From NCBI RefSeq assembly GCF_021277265.1, contig NZ_JAJSOH010000003.1, positions 310,001 to 374,000 of the forward strand: a stretch of 64,000 bases of DNA, written 5' to 3'. Below are positions 6,765 through 15,951 of this stretch, piece by piece. The translations under genes and the position numbers were made by a program. Below the pieces are notes generated by a model. The model did no database searches, was not told the origin of the DNA, and saw nothing but the letters and a program-made list of their open reading frames with translations. The first letter of the stretch is position 1; each line of letters begins with the position of its first letter. Source of the DNA: Kineosporia rhizophila (GTDB lineage: Bacteria; Actinomycetota; Actinomycetes; Actinomycetales; Kineosporiaceae).

Positions 6765-8824
6765 GGCTGGAAGAGGCAGGTCGCCGATCGCGCGGCCAGG
6801 CGTCCGGGCTCGGCCGGGACCTGCGCGATCTGCTCGGTGAAGACGACGGCGCCGAGGTCGACCGGGGCGGAACGGTGGTTGACCACGACGACGGCGTTGC
6901 CGAAGCGCGCCACCTCCACCCCGCGCGTCGGTGGCACAGGTGAGGGGCCGGTACCGATCAGCGACTGGACGGGTGTGACGTCCAGCAGGACCAGTGGGTG
7001 CATCTCGCGCCGGCCGTATCTCGGCGGAACGATCGGCATGGTGCTGGTGCTGTAGGCGTATCCGTACTCGAAGCCGAACGAGATCACCTGCCCGTGGCCG
7101 ACGCGGCTGCGGGCCAGGGCGGTGCGCCCGGATCCGATGTAGGTGGCCAGCGGTTCGTTCTGGTGTGTGAAGGCCACGGTGGACCAGCCGTGCGGGATGA
7201 CGTCCTCGTCCCAGGCGATCGCGTCGAACTCCACCGCCTCCTCCTGCACGCCGAAGACCCGCTGGGCCACCGGGCAGTCGGGGCCGTGCAGCAGCGTGCC
7301 TCCGGCCTCGACCCAGGCGGCGAGGGCCTCGTCGAATCCGGGGTGGGGCAGAAGCGGCTCCAGGGGATCGGCGGGGACGGCGAGCACCCGGTAGGGCGTC
7401 AGCGCCCCTTCGGCGATCTGGTCGGGGTGGACGACGTCGGCGTGCCAGCCCAGGTCGACCAGTTGCCGGTGCCAGCCGAGCAGGTCGGTGCGGGTCCGCC
7501 CGTCCGGGTCCAGGCTCACCGGTTCGAGCAGGCTGGTGGCGGCGGGGAAGAGGACGGCCGTCTCCTGGGCCCGGAAGCCCTGCAGGCGGGGGATGACCTG
7601 GCGGGCCCAGTGGTTGGCGGTGCGCAGCGAGTCCTTGAACACCGTGTCGGTGCGGTAGAGCACGCCGCCGTCGTCCAGGCCGCTGTAACCGTAGACGTGC
7701 AGGGCGTCGGCGCCGTTGGCCACGTGCGTGGCCACGGCCTCGGCCGGGGAGACCACCTCGTAGACATCGGCGTTCACATGACGTCCGAGGTAGAGCCCAC
7801 CGGTGAAGGGACGGTGGCCGTTGGCGCCGCGGGCGATCGAGGCCTCTACGGCCAGAGCGGCTGCGTTGGGCCGGTTCTCCGCGTCCAGCGGTGCGGCCAG
7901 GAAGAGCACCGAGTCCAACTGCTGGGCGCAGCGGAAGACGTCGAGGGCTCGGCCGCCGGTCTGCCATTCCGGGTGCCCGGGTGGGTTGAAGAAGTATCCC
8001 CACTGGTGCAGGACAGGTTCGACGAAAAGTGGTGTTTTCAGTTGGTTCCAGTGCTGGCGCATGGTGGCCAGGTACTCCTGGAGCACGTCGGCCAGGTACA
8101 GCTGGTTGTCCACCCACAGGCGCCAGCCGGGGGTGTTCTCCTGCCGGTCCTGCAGGGTGGGCAGGGCGCGCCCTACCCAGCTGAGTTCTTCCGGGCGCAG
8201 CCAGCGTTCGTGCGGTCGGAGATTGTCGAAGGAGTCGGCCTGCAGACCGTAGGCGAGCCCGAGGGCGGCCGGGTCGTTGTCGTAGCGGCGGGCCAGCCAG
8301 GACAGGTGGTGCCGGGTGCCGCGTTCGTCGAAGCTGGGCCGGGGCAGCGGCTCGAACATGGTCTGCATGACCACCCGGCCGTCGTCGCGGCGATGCATCC
8401 GCTTCCCGTACAGCTGAAGCAGCCCCTCTACGTGTTCCACCATCGTCTGCTGGGCCTGTGGAGCCAGGTAGTCGTAGGTGCCCATGAGTGAGCCGTCGGG
8501 CAGCACCGCCTCGCGGCCGCGCACGGGCGGAGTGTCGCGGATGGCGGGGTAGAGGTTGTCGCCGCACAGGTACAGGGCCAGGTGCGTGTGGTCGAGGCCG
8601 TGGCGCTCGGCCTCGTCCATGATCAGTTCCTGTCCGGCCACATACGGGCTGGCGGGTTCCCCGCGGTAGCGGGCGAAGAAGTCCTCCCAGGGCTTGGAGT
8701 CCAGATTGACACTGGTGAAACCCAGATCGGCGATCTCGGCGACGCCGCGGCGCAGAGCCTGCTGATCGCTCAGGAACGGCTCGAAGAAGTTGCCGAACCA
8801 GAGACCGAGGAACGGCTCAGACAT
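6761..8824 (-). CDS. GH42-like protein (barrel plus trimerisation-type domain)
   Basis: This is a cytoplasmic 687-residue protein with no signal peptide. The N-terminal 400 residues look like a TIM-barrel glycoside hydrolase (G-L-W-F-G-N at the start, W-E-D-F-F, later G-A-D-A-L-H-V-Y-G-Y). Residues about 425-560 resemble the beta-galactosidase trimerisation domain of family GH42 (A-V-L-F-P, then W-H-R-Q-L, H-P-D, W-V-E-A-G-G-T-L). A small beta domain ends it. I could not recognise the two catalytic glutamates with confidence, so the family call is tentative. It sits in the importer operon, overlapping both neighbours by a few bases, and probably acts on the imported oligosaccharide. Confidence 0.6.
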   Translation of the reverse strand: MSEPFLGLWFGNFFEPFLSDQQALRRGVAEIADLGFTSVNLDSKPWEDFFARYRGEPASPYVAGQELIMDEAERHGLDHTHLALYLCGDNLYPAIRDTPPVRGREAVLPDGSLMGTYDYLAPQAQQTMVEHVEGLLQLYGKRMHRRDDGRVVMQTMFEPLPRPSFDERGTRHHLSWLARRYDNDPAALGLAYGLQADSFDNLRPHERWLRPEELSWVGRALPTLQDRQENTPGWRLWVDNQLYLADVLQEYLATMRQHWNQLKTPLFVEPVLHQWGYFFNPPGHPEWQTGGRALDVFRCAQQLDSVLFLAAPLDAENRPNAAALAVEASIARGANGHRPFTGGLYLGRHVNADVYEVVSPAEAVATHVANGADALHVYGYSGLDDGGVLYRTDTVFKDSLRTANHWARQVIPRLQGFRAQETAVLFPAATSLLEPVSLDPDGRTRTDLLGWHRQLVDLGWHADVVHPDQIAEGALTPYRVLAVPADPLEPLLPHPGFDEALAAWVEAGGTLLHGPDCPVAQRVFGVQEEAVEFDAIAWDEDVIPHGWSTVAFTHQNEPLATYIGSGRTALARSRVGHGQVISFGFEYGYAYSTSTMPIVPPRYGRREMHPLVLLDVTPVQSLIGTGPSPVPPTRGVEVARFGNAVVVVNHRSAPVDLGAVVFTEQIAQVPAEPGRLAARSATCLFQP

Positions 8825-9848
8825 CGTTGCCTCCGAGGACGGCCGCGATCCCGTGGGTCCGGGGCGCGGGACGAGTCAGGTTGTAGCGGGCCAGTTCTTC
8901 CAGGACGCTGCGGCCCAGGCGGGTCAGTTCGCTGCCGGTGGATCCGGCGACGTGCGGGGTGAGGGTCACGTTGGGCAGGTTCCACAGCGGGTGGTCGGCG
9001 GGCAGCGGTTCCGGTTCGGTGACGTCGAGGACGGCGCTGATCCGCCCGCTGCGCAGTTCCTCCAGCAGGGCGTCCTGGTCGACGACGGCGCCCCGGGCCG
9101 TGTTGATCAGGGTGGCTCCTGTGCGCAGGGCGGCCAGGCAGTGCCGGTCGATCATGCCGATGGTCTCGCCGGTGACCGGCACGTGCAGGGACACGACGTC
9201 GCTGTGGCGCATCAGCTCGAGCAGCCCGCACGAACGCATCCCGAGGGCGGCGGCTTCCTCGGCGCTCAGGTAGGGGTCGTGCACGAGCACCCTCAGTTCG
9301 GTGCCGCGCAGCAGTTCGGCGACCCGCCGGCCGGTGCGCGAGGCACCGATTAGGCCGACGGTGCGCCGGTAGTTGCCGGTGTCGAGCAGGTCCACCTCGC
9401 GGTCGATGAGGTCGCGCCGGGTGCGATAGATCCGCTCGGCGGCCCGCACCCGCTTGTTCGCCAGGATGATCTCGGCGAACGCGTACTCGGCGACGGGAAC
9501 GGCGTTGGCCTCGGCCGCGCTGGTGACCAGAAGCCCGTTGCTCAGGGCGGACTCGTGGCTGATGATGCCCTCGGTTGCCCCACCGGTGTGCAGTACGGCC
9601 CGCAGGCGGGGCGTTCTGTCCAGCACGTCCTGGCTCAGTGGGGGGCAACCCCAGCCGGTGATCAGCACCTCCACCTCAGCCAGGCCGGCGGACGCCTCGG
9701 GTGTGTCGAAGTCCTCCAGCACGGGCAGTTTCAGCTCGGCCAGGTCGGTCAGGTCGTCCCAGACGCCGTCGAAGAGGTTGCCGGCCAGCCGGGCCGGTCG
9801 CATGGCCAGCGCGGCCACGGGGCGCCGGTGCGACGGGAGATGGTTCAT
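8817..9848 (-). CDS. D-isomer-specific 2-hydroxyacid dehydrogenase
   Basis: This 343-residue NAD(P)-dependent dehydrogenase belongs to the phosphoglycerate/hydroxypyruvate reductase family. The Rossmann fold has a GLIGASRTGRR loop near residue 165. The catalytic Arg is in N-T-A-R-G-A, the Glu in D-V-T-E-P-E and the His in T-P-H-V-A-G-S near residue 305. Such enzymes reduce or oxidise 2-keto/2-hydroxy acids. Here the context points to a sugar-acid product of polysaccharide breakdown, but the exact substrate is unknown. Its ATG overlaps the permease stop as ATGA and its own stop overlaps the next start by 8 bases, so translation is coupled along the operon. Confidence 0.85.
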   Translation of the reverse strand: MNHLPSHRRPVAALAMRPARLAGNLFDGVWDDLTDLAELKLPVLEDFDTPEASAGLAEVEVLITGWGCPPLSQDVLDRTPRLRAVLHTGGATEGIISHESALSNGLLVTSAAEANAVPVAEYAFAEIILANKRVRAAERIYRTRRDLIDREVDLLDTGNYRRTVGLIGASRTGRRVAELLRGTELRVLVHDPYLSAEEAAALGMRSCGLLELMRHSDVVSLHVPVTGETIGMIDRHCLAALRTGATLINTARGAVVDQDALLEELRSGRISAVLDVTEPEPLPADHPLWNLPNVTLTPHVAGSTGSELTRLGRSVLEELARYNLTRPAPRTHGIAAVLGGNDV

Positions 9849-10702
9849 TTGAGGGCTCCAAGGGTTACGCCGGTGCGCCAGAACCGCTGCAGGGAAATCA
9901 TCACGGCCGCCAGCGGAATCACCGACAGCAGCGAACCGGTGATGACGATGCTGGTGAAGTCGACCGTGCCGGCGTTGCTGACCTGGCTCTGGCGCAGCCA
10001 GTTGTACAGGCCCAGTGAGAGGGTCCAGGTGTCGGAGTCCTGGAGCATGGTCACGGGCAGGAAGAAGCCGTTCCAGGAGGCGACGAAGGCCAGCAGGAAG
10101 ACGGTGGCCCCGGCGGTGGTGAGCATGCGCAGCACGATGCTGAAGAAGATGCGCACTTCGCCGGCGCCGTCGATCCGGGCCGCCTCGATCAGCTCGGTGG
10201 GTACGGCGGCCTCGATGTAGACCTTCGACAGGTAGACGCTGAAGGGGTTGATGAAGGTGGGGATCAGGACGGCCCACATCGAGCCGACCAGGCCGATCTT
10301 GGAGAACAGGAGGTACAGGGGCAGGGTGAGCATCGAGTAGGGGATGAGGAACGAGCCGACCACCAGGGCCATCGACAGGGAGCGGCCCCGGTAGGAGAAC
10401 CGGGCCAGGCCGTACCCGGCGGCCAGGGCGAGCAGGGTGCCCACGGCCGAGCCGAGCCCGGCGTACAGCAGCGAGTTCCCGGCCCAGCGCAGGAAGATGC
10501 CGCCGTCGTAGTCGAGGATCTGGCGTAGGTTGCCCCACAGTTCGAAGTCCCCGAACCACAGGCCGTTGGTCAGCAGCAGGTCGTTGGAGTTCTTGGTGGC
10601 GTTGACCAGCAGCCACCAGACCGGGGCGATCGAGTACAGCAGGTACAGGGTCAGGCCGATGCCGACCAGGCGCCGGGTGGCCGGCGAGACTTCGTTGATC
10701 AC
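9845..10702 (-). CDS. sugar ABC importer permease, MalG type
   Basis: This is a 285-residue inner-membrane protein with six predicted helices. The cytoplasmic coupling loop is visible as E-L-I-E-A-A-R-I-D-G-A-G (about residues 178-190), the EAA motif of CUT1 carbohydrate importers. The start is GTG at 10702, overlapping the stop of the other permease as GTGA. With the genes at 10699 and 11693 it forms a binding-protein-dependent importer. No ATPase gene lies in the operon, so a shared ATPase such as MsiK elsewhere in the genome is expected. It probably brings in oligosaccharides made by the nearby secreted lyase. Confidence 0.9.
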   Translation of the reverse strand: MINEVSPATRRLVGIGLTLYLLYSIAPVWWLLVNATKNSNDLLLTNGLWFGDFELWGNLRQILDYDGGIFLRWAGNSLLYAGLGSAVGTLLALAAGYGLARFSYRGRSLSMALVVGSFLIPYSMLTLPLYLLFSKIGLVGSMWAVLIPTFINPFSVYLSKVYIEAAVPTELIEAARIDGAGEVRIFFSIVLRMLTTAGATVFLLAFVASWNGFFLPVTMLQDSDTWTLSLGLYNWLRQSQVSNAGTVDFTSIVITGSLLSVIPLAAVMISLQRFWRTGVTLGALK

Positions 10703-11688
10703 AGGGACTCCCGGGCCGAGAAGCGGTAGAAGAGCGCGGAGACCGTTCCGACGACCAGGGCCAGCAGCACCGAAAGGGCTGCGGCGTAGTGGTAGTTGCC
10801 CTGGGTGAAGGCCAGGTTGTAGATCATCATGATCGGGGTGAAGTCGGCGGTGACGGTCTCGGGCGAGGTGACCCGGAAGACCAGGGGCTCGGCGAAGATC
10901 TGCAGCATGTGGATGATCGCCAGCATCCCGGTCAGGACCAGGGCGCTGCGTACGTAGGGGATCTTGATGGACCAGGCGATGCGCAGCTCGCCGGCGCCGT
11001 CCAGGCGGGCGGCCTCGAACAGTTCCCGCGGCACCGAGCGCAGCGAGCCGTAGATGATCAGCATGTTGTAGCCGATCCCGACCCAGGTGAGCAGGTTGCC
11101 GATGCTGATCCACAACAGGCTGCCGGAGAACATGTTCACGTCGGCGCCGAACCACTCACCGGCCTGCGTGATCGGCCCCAGGCGGGGTGAGTACAGGTAG
11201 AGCCAGACCAGCGTGGCCACGATCGCGGGGATCATGTAGGGGATGAGCAGGCCCAGCCGGAAGAGCCGGGCGCTGCGGGCGCCGGCCAGGTCCAGGAGCA
11301 GGGCGGCCAGGAGGCTGAGCCCGAGCATGAGCGGGATCTGCACCAGGGCGAAGACGAACACGCGCAGGATGCTGAACCAGTAGTCGCCGTCCGACAGGGC
11401 CCGGGTGAAGTTGTCCAGACCGACGAAAACCGTTCGGGAGCCGCCGAGACCGTCGGTGGCCAGCTGCTCGGCGAACAGGCTCTGGTACAGGGCGTAGACG
11501 AACGGGGCGAGGAAGACGAGGGTGAACCCGGCGAAGAACGGCGCGGTGAAGGCCATTCCCTTGAGCCCGGTGATGCGGTTGCCGCCCGGGCGGGAGCGGG
11601 TGGGCCGTCGGGCCGGGGGAGGCGGCGGTACCGCATCCCCCGGCCGCGATCCGGCCGGCGCCCGGGTCGACTGGGTGCCGAAAGTCAT
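10699..11688 (-). CDS. sugar ABC importer permease, MalF type
   Basis: This 329-residue protein has a long Pro/Arg-rich cytoplasmic N-terminus (about 40 residues) followed by six membrane helices. The EAA loop reads E-L-F-E-A-A-R-L-D-G-A-G, placing it with CUT1 importers. It starts 4 bases after the stop of the binding-protein gene and pairs with the MalG-type permease downstream. The proline-rich leader is longer than usual for MalF-type proteins but common in actinobacteria. Transcription should come from the operator-bearing promoter at about 13.05 kb. Confidence 0.9.
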   Translation of the reverse strand: MTFGTQSTRAPAGSRPGDAVPPPPPARRPTRSRPGGNRITGLKGMAFTAPFFAGFTLVFLAPFVYALYQSLFAEQLATDGLGGSRTVFVGLDNFTRALSDGDYWFSILRVFVFALVQIPLMLGLSLLAALLLDLAGARSARLFRLGLLIPYMIPAIVATLVWLYLYSPRLGPITQAGEWFGADVNMFSGSLLWISIGNLLTWVGIGYNMLIIYGSLRSVPRELFEAARLDGAGELRIAWSIKIPYVRSALVLTGMLAIIHMLQIFAEPLVFRVTSPETVTADFTPIMMIYNLAFTQGNYHYAAALSVLLALVVGTVSALFYRFSARESL

Positions 11689-11692
11689 GCGC

Positions 11693-13030
11693 TCAGCCCT
11701 CCGCCACCGAGACGCCCTGCTGCTTCAGGTCTTCCACGATCCAGGCCTGCAGGGACGGGGCGATCTCGGTGGCCTTGATCTGCCCGGCCACCGCCTTGCC
11801 CCACAGGTCCTGCAGCTGGGAGAAGGCGCCGGCCCAGTTCGGCCCGTAGGTCCAGTCGCCCAGCTGCTGTTCGGCGGCGGTGTCGACCACTGTGCTCCAC
11901 CGGCCGGCGTGCTCGCCCAGCAGCTTGGTCGGCTCGGTGAGTGAGGTGTAGGCGGTGCCGTCCTTCACTGCGGGGTAATAGGCCAGGCCGGTGTCCGGGT
12001 CGGCCAGGGCCTTGAGCGACTCCGGGCCGGTGGACAGCCAGTGGGCGGCGAAGACGGCCGCGTCGGTGTTCTTGGTCTTGGCGTTGACGGCCAGGGCGCG
12101 GGTGAAGGAGGCGTTGCTGTCGGGGCCGCCCTGCCACTTCAGGTTGGGGGCCGGTTCCCAGGCGCCCAGGGACTGTTTGAGGTTGCTCTGCATGCCCTTG
12201 ACCTGCCAGGTCGACAGCTGCCGGGAGGCGATGTCGCCCTTGTCGTAGCTCTGCATCATGGCGGCGTACTCGGCGTAGGAGATCTTGCTGAAAATGCCCT
12301 CTTCGAGGCCGCTCTGGAGGATCTCGGCGGCTTTGCGGGTCTGTGGGCCGTCCACGTTCACGTGCCAGGTGCCGTCCTTGAGGCTGTACCACTGGGCCCC
12401 GGCCTGCCAGGCCATGTAGATCAGGGTGGTGGGGTCCTCGCCGGCCAGGTTGTAGATGGAGACGCCCTGCTTCTTGAGTTTCGTTCCGGCGTCGAGGAAT
12501 TCCTCGAAGGTGGTGGGGTAGTCCAGGCCGTTGCGCTCGAAGACCTCGGAGTTGTAGAGCATAAAGGTGGGGATGCTGGACAGCGGCACCGCCCACTGCC
12601 GGTCGCCGGTGGTCACGGCCGCGTTGGCGGTGTCGCTGTAGTCGCCCGCGATGCTGTCGTAGTAGCCGCTCAGGTCCGCGGCGATGCCCTCGGAGACGAA
12701 CGAGGCCAGGTCGGCGGTCTGGGTGACGAACAGGTCGGGCCCGGATCCGGCCTGGAAAGCGTTGCGGATGTTGGTGTTCAGGTCCGTCTTCTCGACGAAC
12801 TCGATCTGGATTCCCTGGTCGGCGAACTTCTGGTTGAACTGGTTCACCGCGGGTTCGACGGCGGCGTTGTCGTGCCACAACTGCACGGTCGTGGTGCCCC
12901 CGGACCAGGACTGCGGCACGTCCTTGGCCGTCGAGGGGGATCCGGACCCGGGCGACTCGCCGCCGCAACCGGTCAGCAGGAGCAGGGCTGTGGCGGTGGC
13001 TGCGGCCCACCGCGCTGTGGATGTCTGCAC
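11693..13030 (-). CDS. sugar-binding lipoprotein of the ABC importer
   Basis: This is a 445-residue family 1 extracellular solute-binding protein. A short signal peptide ends in the lipobox L-L-L-T-G-C, so the mature protein is lipid-anchored on the outer face of the membrane. The rest is the usual two-lobe binding fold with many aromatic residues. An ATG at 13045 is in frame, but I chose the GTG at 13030 because AGGAG stands 6 bases before it and nothing precedes the ATG. First gene of a six-gene operon that continues to 6096. Two LacI-type operators lie directly upstream at 13051 and 13074. Confidence 0.88.
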   Translation of the reverse strand: MQTSTARWAAATATALLLLTGCGGESPGSGSPSTAKDVPQSWSGGTTTVQLWHDNAAVEPAVNQFNQKFADQGIQIEFVEKTDLNTNIRNAFQAGSGPDLFVTQTADLASFVSEGIAADLSGYYDSIAGDYSDTANAAVTTGDRQWAVPLSSIPTFMLYNSEVFERNGLDYPTTFEEFLDAGTKLKKQGVSIYNLAGEDPTTLIYMAWQAGAQWYSLKDGTWHVNVDGPQTRKAAEILQSGLEEGIFSKISYAEYAAMMQSYDKGDIASRQLSTWQVKGMQSNLKQSLGAWEPAPNLKWQGGPDSNASFTRALAVNAKTKNTDAAVFAAHWLSTGPESLKALADPDTGLAYYPAVKDGTAYTSLTEPTKLLGEHAGRWSTVVDTAAEQQLGDWTYGPNWAGAFSQLQDLWGKAVAGQIKATEIAPSLQAWIVEDLKQQGVSVAEG

Positions 13031-13050
13031 CGTTGATCTCCTCATCGAGA

Positions 13051-13089
13051 CAGTAAGCGTTTACTGCCCCGTACAGTAAGGCTTTACCA
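13051..13089. promoter_or_regulatory. pair of LacI-type operators upstream of the importer operon
   Basis: A perfect palindrome, CAGTAA-GCGT-TTACTG, lies at 13051-13066. A second, imperfect copy (CAGTAA-GGCT-TTACCA) is at 13074-13089, 23 bp further. The same 6-4-6 element recurs at 16901-16916. The positions, just before the binding-protein gene and in front of the LacI gene at 13255, suit repression of the importer and self-control. Confidence 0.85.
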
Positions 13090-13254
13090 TGGGAGTGGTC
13101 CAGAGGGCTGGAGAGCCCGGACGGACAGGACGGCGAACGGGCCGTCGGCCCGGACCGGCGACCAGGACGACCGAGGCGACACAGCAGGCAGAGCGGACGG
13201 CCCAGGCAGCCCAGGCCGCGCAGACAGGCACAGCGACAGAGCAGGAGATCGGGC

Positions 13255-14331
13255 GTGGAGGGCACCACCAGGCGACGACGCCGGGCCACCGAGAGCGTGA
13301 CCATCCGCGACGTGGCCCGGGAGGCGGGCGTCTCGACCGCGACCGTGTCCCGGGTGCTGGCCGAGAACTACCCGGTCGCCGCCGCCACCCGGACCCGGGT
13401 GCTGGAGGCGGTCGAGCGGCTCGACTACACCGCCAACCCCCACGCGCGAGCCCTGTCCGGCGCCGCCCCCGGCCCGATCGCCGTGCTGCTGGGCGACATC
13501 ACCGGCCCGTCGTTCGCGGCGATCGCCCAGGGCGCCGAGCGGGAGGGCCGCGACGCCGGGCGGTTGTGCCTGGTGGGCACCACCGACGGTGACCCGGAAC
13601 GGGAACTGGCCCTGGTCGAGATGATGCGCGAGCAGAAGGCCGCCGCCGTGATCCTGCCCGGCGGGGTGTGGGGCACCGAGGAGTTCCACCAGCAGATGGC
13701 CCGCTACTCCAGTTCTCTGCGGGCCTCGGGCGGGCGGCTGGTGCTGTGCGGGCGCCCGGCCCTGGCCGACGACACCGACGCGATCAGCATCCAGTACGAC
13801 AACGAGGCCGGGGCTGCGGCCGTGGCCCGCTACACCGCCCAGGCCGGGCACCGGCGCTTCCTGCTGCTGCCCGGCGCCGAGGGCTTCTCCACGGCCGAGG
13901 AACGGCTGATCGGCTACCGGTCGGCCCTGGCCAAGGCGGGGGTCGGGCCGGACGGGATCGTGGTCAGGCACGTCCCGTACAACCGTGACCAGGCCCGTCG
14001 CGCCGTCCTGGACGTGCTCGACGCCACGCCCGCGTCCGATCGCCCCACGGCGGTGCTGTGCGGGGCCGACGTGATGGCCGCCGGTGTCCTGGAGGGGCTG
14101 CGCAGCCGTGGCCTGCGCTGCCCGCAGGACGTGTCGGTGACCGGGTTCGACGACGTGCCCGGGGCGCGGGACATGAACCCGGCGCTGACCACGGTCCGGG
14201 TGCCGTACGAGGAGATGGGGGCCCGGGCGGTGCGGATGGCCCTGTACGAGGAGTCGCCGGCCCGGCCGGTGCACCTGAAGACCGAACTGATCGTGCGCGA
14301 CTCGGTCGGCCCGGTGCCCGGCCGGGCCTGA
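13255..14331 (+). CDS. LacI-family regulator of the polysaccharide locus
   Basis: This is a 358-residue full-length repressor. The DNA-binding domain (V-T-I-R-D-V-A-R-E-A-G-V-S, then T-V-S-R-V-L) is at about 15-70 with a hinge at L-D-Y-T-A-N-P. The periplasmic-binding-like effector domain runs from 72 to the end and keeps the C-terminal T-T-V-R-V-P and L-I-V-R-D-S signatures. The start is GTG with GGAG upstream. It is divergent from the importer operon and convergent with the GH43 operon (3 bases between stops). Three operators of one type (13051, 13074, 16901) make it the likely local regulator of importer, isomerase-GH43 and lyase genes. Confidence 0.88.
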   Translation: MEGTTRRRRRATESVTIRDVAREAGVSTATVSRVLAENYPVAAATRTRVLEAVERLDYTANPHARALSGAAPGPIAVLLGDITGPSFAAIAQGAEREGRDAGRLCLVGTTDGDPERELALVEMMREQKAAAVILPGGVWGTEEFHQQMARYSSSLRASGGRLVLCGRPALADDTDAISIQYDNEAGAAAVARYTAQAGHRRFLLLPGAEGFSTAEERLIGYRSALAKAGVGPDGIVVRHVPYNRDQARRAVLDVLDATPASDRPTAVLCGADVMAAGVLEGLRSRGLRCPQDVSVTGFDDVPGARDMNPALTTVRVPYEEMGARAVRMALYEESPARPVHLKTELIVRDSVGPVPGRA

Positions 14332-14334
14332 GGG

Positions 14335-15951
14335 TCAGCCGGGCACCGGGTAACTCACGTCCACCCGGTCGAAGGCGGCGCTGAAGGTGGTGCCGTTGTG
14401 GTCGTCCGCGCGCAGCGCGGCCATCGCCCCGGTGAAGCGCAGCAGCCCGGCGCAGTCGTCGGAGACCGGGCGCGAGGGCAGCCGGGCCACCTCGGCCCAG
14501 GTCAGTGCGTCGTCACTGAACTGCAGGCTCACCCACCGCCGGTTCAGCTCGGAGCGCAGATGCACCGGGCCGGAGGGCGCGGGGTGCTGGATCCCGGCTG
14601 TCACCAGCCCGCTGGGCGAGCTGCTCTCGGCCGTCACCACGCGCCGTCCCTCGTCGTCCAGGCTCAGATGGATGTAGTGGTAGCCCAGCGCGTCGTACCA
14701 GATCGCCAGCCCGGCCCGCTGGCCGACGTCCGTGGGCTCGGCCTCGACGACCGTGGTGACCACGGCCCGGGACTCCTGCAGGCGGGTGGCCACCACCGAC
14801 TGGTCGAACCGGGAGGCGGGGAACTGCCCGCCCACCAGGTGCAGCCGGCTCGAGCGCAGGTCGAGCCAGTCCGCACCGGCCGGCCGGCGCAGCGTGGACC
14901 ACACGGTGGTGTCGAGCTCCGGCTGGTCGAACTCCTCCACCAGCCCGGCCGCGACCGACGGACCCGAGGGCTGGGATGGCTGGGAGGGCTGGGCCAGCGT
15001 CGAGGTCACGTACTCGCGGGGCAGGACCGAGCCGGTCGGCTCGCCCCGGTCATCGGCCAGGCGCAGCCACCCGTCCTCGGTCCAGGTGACACGCTGCAGG
15101 CAGGTCTCACGGCCGGTGACGCACAGCCGTCCCTGCTCGTCGGTCACCGGACGGGAGGCGAGATGCACGAGGTACCAGGCGCCGTCGTCCGTGCCGATCA
15201 GTTCGCCGTGCCCGGCCTTCTGCAGGCTCGCCCCCGGATCGTCGCGGCTGGTCAGCAGGCTCGGCCACGGGTCCCACTCGTAGGGGCCCAGGACGTGACG
15301 GGACCGGGCCATCGTGATGCCGTGGTTCCAGCCGGTACCGCCCTGGGCCAGCATCAGGTAGACCCATCCGCCGCGCCGGTAGAGGTTCGGGCCCTCGATC
15401 AACTCCGACGAACGCAGCACCACCCGCGCCGGACCGATCAGCTGCTGCTGCTCACAGTCGTACTCCTGCACGCTGATCCCGCCGAAGCGGGCCCGCCCGG
15501 GCCGGGGATCCCACTGCACGCAGGCCAGCCAGTGCCGTCCGTCCTCGTCGTGGAAGATCGAGGCGTCGAAACCGCGCGAGCCCAGGGAAATCGGCTCCGA
15601 CCACGGACCTTCCGGTGACTCGGCGGTGACCAGGTAGTTGTCGAGGTCCTTGGCGGCTGCGCCGCTGGTGCGCACCACCGTGTACACCACCCACAGACGG
15701 CCGTGGGCGACGCTGATCGACGGAGCCCAGATGCCGCCGGAGTCCGGCACACCCCGCAGGTCGAGCTGCTCGGGCCGGGTCAGGACGTGCCCGGCCACCT
15801 GCCAGTGCACCAGGTCGGGGCTGGAGTGCAGACGCACGCCCGGGAACCATTCGAAGGTACTGGTGGCCAGCAGGAACTGGTTGTCCCAGCGGACGATGCT
15901 GGGGTCGGGCTCGAAACCCCTGAGGACGGGGTTGTGGACGTTGTGGTTCAT
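14335..15951 (-). CDS. glycoside hydrolase family 43 protein with C-terminal beta-sandwich
   Basis: This 538-residue protein has no signal peptide, so it should act in the cytoplasm. The five-bladed propeller of GH43 is at about 1-320. The catalytic base is the Asp in F-E-P-D-P-S, the second Asp is in A-S-I-F-H-D-E-D, and the acid Glu is in L-I-E-G-P-N-L. A short linker of Gln-Pro-Ser repeats (about 335-345) leads to a DUF1349-like beta-sandwich seen in GH43 xylosidases. The likely activity is exo-xylosidase or arabinofuranosidase on imported oligosaccharides. The ATG overlaps the isomerase stop as ATGA, forming a two-gene operon. Confidence 0.88.
   Translation of the reverse strand: MNHNVHNPVLRGFEPDPSIVRWDNQFLLATSTFEWFPGVRLHSSPDLVHWQVAGHVLTRPEQLDLRGVPDSGGIWAPSISVAHGRLWVVYTVVRTSGAAAKDLDNYLVTAESPEGPWSEPISLGSRGFDASIFHDEDGRHWLACVQWDPRPGRARFGGISVQEYDCEQQQLIGPARVVLRSSELIEGPNLYRRGGWVYLMLAQGGTGWNHGITMARSRHVLGPYEWDPWPSLLTSRDDPGASLQKAGHGELIGTDDGAWYLVHLASRPVTDEQGRLCVTGRETCLQRVTWTEDGWLRLADDRGEPTGSVLPREYVTSTLAQPSQPSQPSGPSVAAGLVEEFDQPELDTTVWSTLRRPAGADWLDLRSSRLHLVGGQFPASRFDQSVVATRLQESRAVVTTVVEAEPTDVGQRAGLAIWYDALGYHYIHLSLDDEGRRVVTAESSSPSGLVTAGIQHPAPSGPVHLRSELNRRWVSLQFSDDALTWAEVARLPSRPVSDDCAGLLRFTGAMAALRADDHNGTTFSAAFDRVDVSYPVPG

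Noticed and set aside
13074..13089. Second LacI-type operator as an independent strong site
   Set aside because: Its right half differs from the others at two bases (TTACCA against TTACTG), so I kept it only as an auxiliary site.
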